From positions 2,083,244 to 2,147,243 of the forward strand of contig JAJKFL010000012.1 of NCBI GenBank assembly GCA_021186555.1: a stretch of DNA of 64,000 nt, read 5' to 3'. The notes under the pieces were generated by a model. The model did not search any database. It had not been told where the DNA came from and was given only the letters and a program-made list of their open reading frames with translations. Positions 60,201 to 64,000 of the stretch are shown here, piece after piece. Each line of letters opens with the position of its first letter. Positions within the stretch are counted from its first letter, which is position 1. Both the position numbers and the translations under genes were made by a program. This stretch comes from Reticulitermes speratus (taxonomy: Eukaryota > Arthropoda > Insecta > Blattodea > Rhinotermitidae).

Positions 60201-63200
60201 TTCTTGAACACCAGAATGCAGATCACCTGCAAACGTGACAGATGATGTATTCACACAGCACAGCAAGATAGGCTGCGTGCTTCTTGTGAGGCACGTTCAG
60301 TTCTGTAACTCTTGTGTTAATCAAGCAGGAGCAGCACTTGTAGTACAGGTAGCATGCAACAGATGGCACGAGAGTCAGATGCTATCCAGGGGACAAGTTA
60401 TTGTGCAATGGCTATGACATTGGAAACTCAGAAAGAAGGTCACAGCGTGATTCAGTTTTACAGGCCAAACATGTTTCCCCCATTTAATTCATAGCCTGTT
60501 GATAGAAGTGTAGGGTGATGGCTTAATGACGAGTGCAGTGTGACAGATAATGATGCAGAGTTCAAAAATGGTTGCACTTCTATGATAATGATTGCACCAA
60601 TTGTCCCAGTATATGAAGGATGGATTTGAATGCAGCATGAATGGAGGAACTGATTTGTGAGAATCGCAGTCACAATTTGAGTCTGCTGACTCTACAGCAA
60701 TGAGGAAATGGAAATGGCTGTTCATGAATGGTTGTAAATGCAAGAGCCCAATTTGGACCATGGTGGAATTTTTAAACTCAAATCAAGATGGGATAAATGC
60801 ACCACTGTGCTCAGGCAATAGGTTGAAAAATGATACTTCAGCAGAATATATGAGCTATATTAACACTGTAATTACTTCTCGTTTAATTGTTATGACATAG
60901 GAACCTTACTTATTGAACACGCTTCATACAATGTCTTACCACCAGTGCGACAGGCAGAATGACGTTCCAGATGAAGACGAGCAGAGGTGCAGCCCATGCA
61001 TGAAGGCATCCAGCATTATGACTGAACAGTGCTGTTACCACAGTCTCGCCACTGTATGGCCGACCTCTCACCAAAAACACAGCCAGGATCTCGGCCAGGT
61101 ACAGCAGTGTGAGCCACCATGAGCACCCAATGGTGTAGTCCAGGAAGTGCACCACAAATATCCCAAGCTGCAACATTTATCAAAACTTGACACAGTTGAA
61201 CAGAAGAACTGATACAGGTAGTTTAACTACATTGAAGTAATTTACATGAATGAGTTCCACATTTTTTGCAAATTCAGAATAAGTTGTGCACCATGATGGA
61301 GTATAAGAAGCTTGTATTTCCTCTGTCTACTTCATGCCTGCTCAACCTTCTGCACATTGCGGGCAACAAGAATTCAATACACAGAATGAATATAAAAAGT
61401 ATATGTATAATTACACTTGCACTTTTGTCCTTGTATCATGTGCAATAAAAATATACCAATAATAGGAAAAATTTATAAAACATTAATTCACAACAGAGGC
61501 TAGGGTGTCACTGTTTTATGCACATTTTTACAAAATGAATTAGTAATGTAATGTATGTCTCCATACATAAATGGCTTATAGGTTTTCAAAATTGCTTTGG
61601 CGTTCTATCTTGGCTTTGCCAGGGATAAAATATGTTTTCTCATCAGAAATATCTCCACGGGCAACATAACACTCTATAACACTCATGGCCAACGTAGTGT
61701 GCGAGCTATGAGATGAGCAGGCCTGCTCCTGTTTGTTGCTAACAGGAAAAATGAACCAGAATACTTGTAACTGAATTTCCATTGTAATAATGGCTCCACA
61801 TGAACAACATGTACATTTACTGACCTTTGCAAGTTTTGGTGTTGTCACAGCCATGTAGTGGAGCATTTTGGTCTTCTGGGACGTGACACTGTGTAAATGG
61901 TTCCAAATGCTTCAAAGGACATGCTTCAGGGTTCAACATCCACACCACAAATTCTTAAAGACGAGTGATGCTTCTTCAAAGCATAAGGAACCACTCACCC
62001 AGCAACACATCATGACAAAATCTTCGTTTATTTTCCTGGTAAAGTAGCATGATTCACCGTGTGTGTGTGTGTCAAGTAAATCATAATGAACTAACAATTG
62101 TTAAGAGGTGGGGGGGGGGGGGGGGGGGCCGCGGTAAGCCCCATTTGTTATGAAATGGCAGGCAGGAAAGAAGGCAAAGACAGTGAAGGAGACAAAATTA
62201 TGAGTACTGTGGAAGGACGGAATTCAGCACAGTGCAACTCAAGCAGCTGATTCACTGTACGACTATTAATGAATATTTTGAAGCCAAGCTCCCAATATAT
62301 TAAGCAGTGCTTGGTATATTTTGAAGTTCAGGTCTTACACAGTCAGCTTTTTTTTTTAGTAAGGGGTGTCCAAAATCATATCAATAATATTTGTATTTTA
62401 TTTACTGTATTTCACCTGTATGGTTTTTAGCCATTCAAATGTAAATATTAAAATACAGCGTTGCTGTGTATGGGCTGTGCTGCTGTGTATGGGGCTGTGC
62501 TGATGTGTATGGGGCTGTGCTGCTGTGTATGGGGCTGTGCTGCTGTGTATGGGGCTGTGCTGCTGTGTATGGGGCTGTGTTGCTGTGTATGGGCTGTGCT
62601 GCTGTGTATGGGCTGTGCTGCTGTGTATGGGGCTGTGCTGCTGTGTATGGGCTGTGCTGATGTGTATGGGGCTGTGCTGCTGTGTATGGGGCTGTGTTGC
62701 TGTGTATGGGCTGTGCTGCTGTGTATGGGGCTGTGCTGATGTGTATGGGGCTGTGCTGCTGTGTATGGGCTGTGCTGCTGTGTATGGGCTGTGCTGCTGT
62801 GTATGGGGCTGTGCTGATGTGTATGGGCTGTGCTGCTGTGTATGGGCTGTGTTGCTGAAAATTACAATGCGAGTGAATAATGTACAAGGGAGAATGAACG
62901 TGCAAAACCCGCCACTGATAACACTGTTATCAGAGTCTGCGCAATGTTCATCAGTCATTTTAGTCATTAAAATCTCTCAACATTAAACACGGACTGCCTG
63001 CAGTCAGTTCATTCTCATCATGGTGACGTATGATAAGACTGTGCAAGTTGACAATGATGGTATTGGTCTGCTGTTCTGTTGGGCCTGATGGCATCTCAGC
63101 CACCACGTAGGGTTTATGGGACAAACATAAAATTTAATCTGCTCTTCAACTAAATACAACAAGCGTATCACTTAATTACACAGCAGACTCTGTGGCACAC

Positions 63201-63645
63201 AAACATGCAAGGTGGAGTGTGAAACTTTCAAACAGTAAACGGCTGAATACAGAGGAGACGGCACATAAGAAATTAATTACCTGCACAAAGAACATAGAAA
63301 GTTTTTACATAAGATAAAATGTCCATATAACAAAAAGAAAATCCAAGGAGGGTTGAGGAACAAGGAGGAGAACTACTGTACAAGGAGCTGACAGACTGCA
63401 CACGATGCTAATGAGGGACCGGTACTGCAGAAAACACGGTGCTAGCAGTCACAGCCTTCCATTACACGTGTTTGACACTCAACAAAGTGTTGCCTGTCTA
63501 TCTGCGTGCTCACCTCAGTCGTCATTGGCAGGCCAAGGACAAAGCCGCACGCACAGCTGAAGAAGGTGATGGTAGTCTCCCACGACTTCAGGGTGGCAAC
63601 ATTGATGGCCATGATGCCCGTGATGACGCAGTGCCAGATGCAGAG
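56871..63645 (-). CDS. SLC6-type sodium-coupled transporter, 3' part, 5 exons
   Basis: Members of the SLC6 (SNF) family move amino acids, transmitters or related solutes across the plasma membrane with sodium. Visible exons in coding order: 63645-63514, 61167-60940, 60226-60029, 58101-57905, 57237-56871: 1,122 nt, 373 residues to a TGA. The first two exons match the family's late membrane helices (FVLGLPMTTE followed by GIFVVHFLDY, like LGLPMVTEGG.Y..QL.DYY). The third holds the last helices (YSYWPIWARQLGCMLQILP). The last two make a cytoplasmic tail of about 188 residues with PPKY, PPSY and PPDY motifs, which are WW-domain ligands of the Nedd4 class. The N-terminal part with the substrate site lies beyond the right edge, so the substrate cannot be inferred. 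An orphan insect member such as bedraggled is possible but unproven. Confidence 0.82.
57350..57775. repeat. Two short tandem arrays in SLC6 intron
   Basis: 57355-57530: about five copies of a 33-36 bp unit (cacatagacagtctacaggg-type). 57690-57770: three to four copies of a 29-bp unit (catagctagcataaacccaa...). Confidence 0.8.
57905..58101 (-). CDS. SLC6 transporter exon: cytoplasmic tail with PPxY
   Basis: 197 nt, phase 0 in and 2 out, donor gtgagt: RIQMLYRPTMTCQDVTEPPD ... FEDPPPKYTPPPSYTTATGA. The start agrees with the short cytoplasmic stretch after the last SLC6 helix. Two PPxY motifs lie six residues apart. Confidence 0.82.
58175..58265 (+). mobile_element. SINE family A head
   Basis: gtggttagtcactgacctgt, then caccacagaggcctgggtgt and gatcccaggccagtcca. 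The B box is mutated (gggtgtgatccc) and the body is missing. Confidence 0.65.
58335..58970 (+). mobile_element. LINE C-terminal fragment interrupted by a MITE
   Basis: REEHHRLRVFESRVLRKIFG-like codons at 58348, then GDWRKLHNEELHDLY, the inserted element at 58482-58655, then the RRMRG...NAEKGH... and IGWQGTDLIHLV-like codons to the 3' end. Frameshifted. Confidence 0.75.
58482..58655. mobile_element. pogo/Tigger-like MITE, 174 bp, nested in LINE
   Basis: Inverted ends cagtagaacgctgttaagaa and cttcttatccgggttctactg, flanked by TA. Removing the element and one TA restores the LINE string caccaaatattattcagg. Confidence 0.88.
59145..59800 (+). repeat. 29-bp tandem array in SLC6 intron
   Basis: About 22 copies of a 29-bp unit (acatgaagattgtattgtaa...). 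Two early copies have short deletions. It ends about 230 bp beyond (on + coordinates, before) the exon at 60029. Confidence 0.92.
60029..60226 (-). CDS. SLC6 transporter exon: last membrane helix
   Basis: 66 codons, phase 0/0, acceptor gtttgcag, donor gtaagt: VICILVFKNGQFRDLYNWHS ... WARQLGCMLQILPIILVPLG. The loop and final helix match the SLC6 TM11-12 layout. Confidence 0.87.
60690..60915 (+). mobile_element. mariner transposase C-terminus
   Basis: Reading EEMEMAVHEWL(stop)MQEP..., then GGIFKL, RWDKCTTVLR and VEK(stop). This is the best-preserved C-terminus of this family in the window and serves as reference for 1210, 40846 and 49010. Confidence 0.8.
60940..61167 (-). CDS. SLC6 transporter exon: helices around TM10-11
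   Basis: 76 codons, phase 0/0, acceptor atgttgcag, donor gtaaga: LGIFVVHFLDYTIGCSWWLT ... LYLAEILAVFLVRGRPYSG ... PLLVFIWNVILPVALV. Three hydrophobic segments are visible. Confidence 0.87.
61840..62035. mobile_element. Fold-back MITE copy
   Basis: ggtgttgtcacagccatgta, ttttggtcttctgggacgtg, ttcagggttcaacatccaca, cacccagcaacacatcatga. Both ends are present but diverged. Confidence 0.6.
62107..62131 (+). repeat. Poly(G) run
   Basis: About 20 consecutive G followed by ccgcgg. It could form a G-quadruplex and is error-prone in sequencing. Confidence 0.85.
62458..62858 (+). repeat. 19/20-bp tandem array
   Basis: About 20 copies of gctgctgtgtatggggctgt with a 19-bp variant (one G fewer) and a gctgat variant. 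The mixed lengths shift frame repeatedly, giving several spurious ORFs on both strands. Confidence 0.92.
63514..63645 (-). CDS. SLC6 transporter exon: late membrane helices
   Basis: 44 codons, phase 0/0, acceptor gttgacag, donor gtgagc: LCIWHCVITGIMAINVATLK, then FSCACGFVLGLPMTTE. The GLPM-TE string is characteristic of the SLC6 helix 9/10 region. Confidence 0.85.
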
Positions 63646-63920
63646 CTGTCAACATAACCTTACAATGTACAGAGCAGCCCACAGTGTCAAGCAACTAAAT
63701 AACGTAACTCACTGATGACTAAAATCAAAGCCCCTCAGTTCCATCCACCAACTGTGTACAAATATGTGCATGTGTTTGCCAAAAGATGGAGTACTGACAC
63801 TGTTAGTGGCGATTTACAGGCCAGGATATCATCCGGTGTATAACCATAGCAGATTTAAGAACAGCAATGTATACATTTGTATATACACAGAAATTCCTTT
63901 TTTAAGTACAGTTTGGGGCA

Positions 63921-64000
63921 CACCATGGCTCAGGCAGTGTCACTGGTCTCTCACCACAGAAGCCTGGGTTCCTCTTCCAGGCCAGTCAAGGAGTTGGTCC
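63921..64000 (+). mobile_element. SINE family A head at right edge
   Basis: caccatggctcaggcagtgt ... ctcaccacagaagcctgggt, with a mutated B box (gggttcctcttcc) and ccaggccagtcaagg. The element is cut by the window edge. Confidence 0.6.

Noticed and set aside
62398..62986. His/Gln/Thr-rich and Cys/Val-rich ORFs
   Set aside because: Products of the 19/20-bp array inside an SLC6 intron.

Overview
The window is eukaryotic nuclear DNA from an insect. It carries the 3' part of one large, intron-rich gene, one complete small gene and the 3' part of a third gene, all embedded in transposon debris and tandem repeats. The beta-heavy spectrin, the THO subunit and the transposon mix (tRNA-derived SINEs, mariner fragments, an endonuclease/reverse-transcriptase LINE, pogo/Tigger-like MITEs) fit an arthropod. 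Long repeat-filled introns suggest a hemimetabolous insect such as a termite or cockroach, but that is inference. Layout: (1) 3-47,335 (+) holds the last 25 coding exons of karst (beta-heavy spectrin). All exon phases join, giving 1,537 residues: about 9.5 spectrin repeats, a charged linker, a PH domain and a proline/glutamine-rich tail. The poly(A) region at 47.4 kb is duplicated. (2) 50,622-53,725 (+) holds a complete four-exon THOC7 gene (216 aa), a subunit of the THO/TREX mRNA-export complex. (3) 56,871-63,645 (-) holds the last five exons of an SLC6-type sodium-coupled transporter: the last membrane segments plus a long cytoplasmic tail with three PPxY motifs. Its 5' part lies beyond the right edge. 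THOC7 and the transporter converge tail to tail, with a near-perfect 137-bp inverted repeat between them. The three genes have no evident common pathway: karst acts in the apical membrane skeleton, THOC7 in nuclear mRNA processing and the SLC6 protein in solute uptake. By summing spans, roughly a fifth of the window is tandem array with 19-114 bp units. The most striking pattern is where these arrays start. Several grow out of a functional site: a 3' splice site at 7.5 kb, a 5' splice site at 14.66 kb, a polypyrimidine tract at 44.5 kb, a donor at 45.69 kb and a poly(A) site at 47.4 kb. Others grow inside a transposon: a SINE (8.8-13.4 kb, with higher-order repeat structure), a LINE endonuclease domain (28.7 kb), a fold-back MITE (31.7 kb), a SINE head (37.85 kb) and a mariner C-terminus (40.3 kb). 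Intron 6 of karst has a GC-AG boundary. Nearly all long open frames outside the exons are artefacts of array periods divisible by three.
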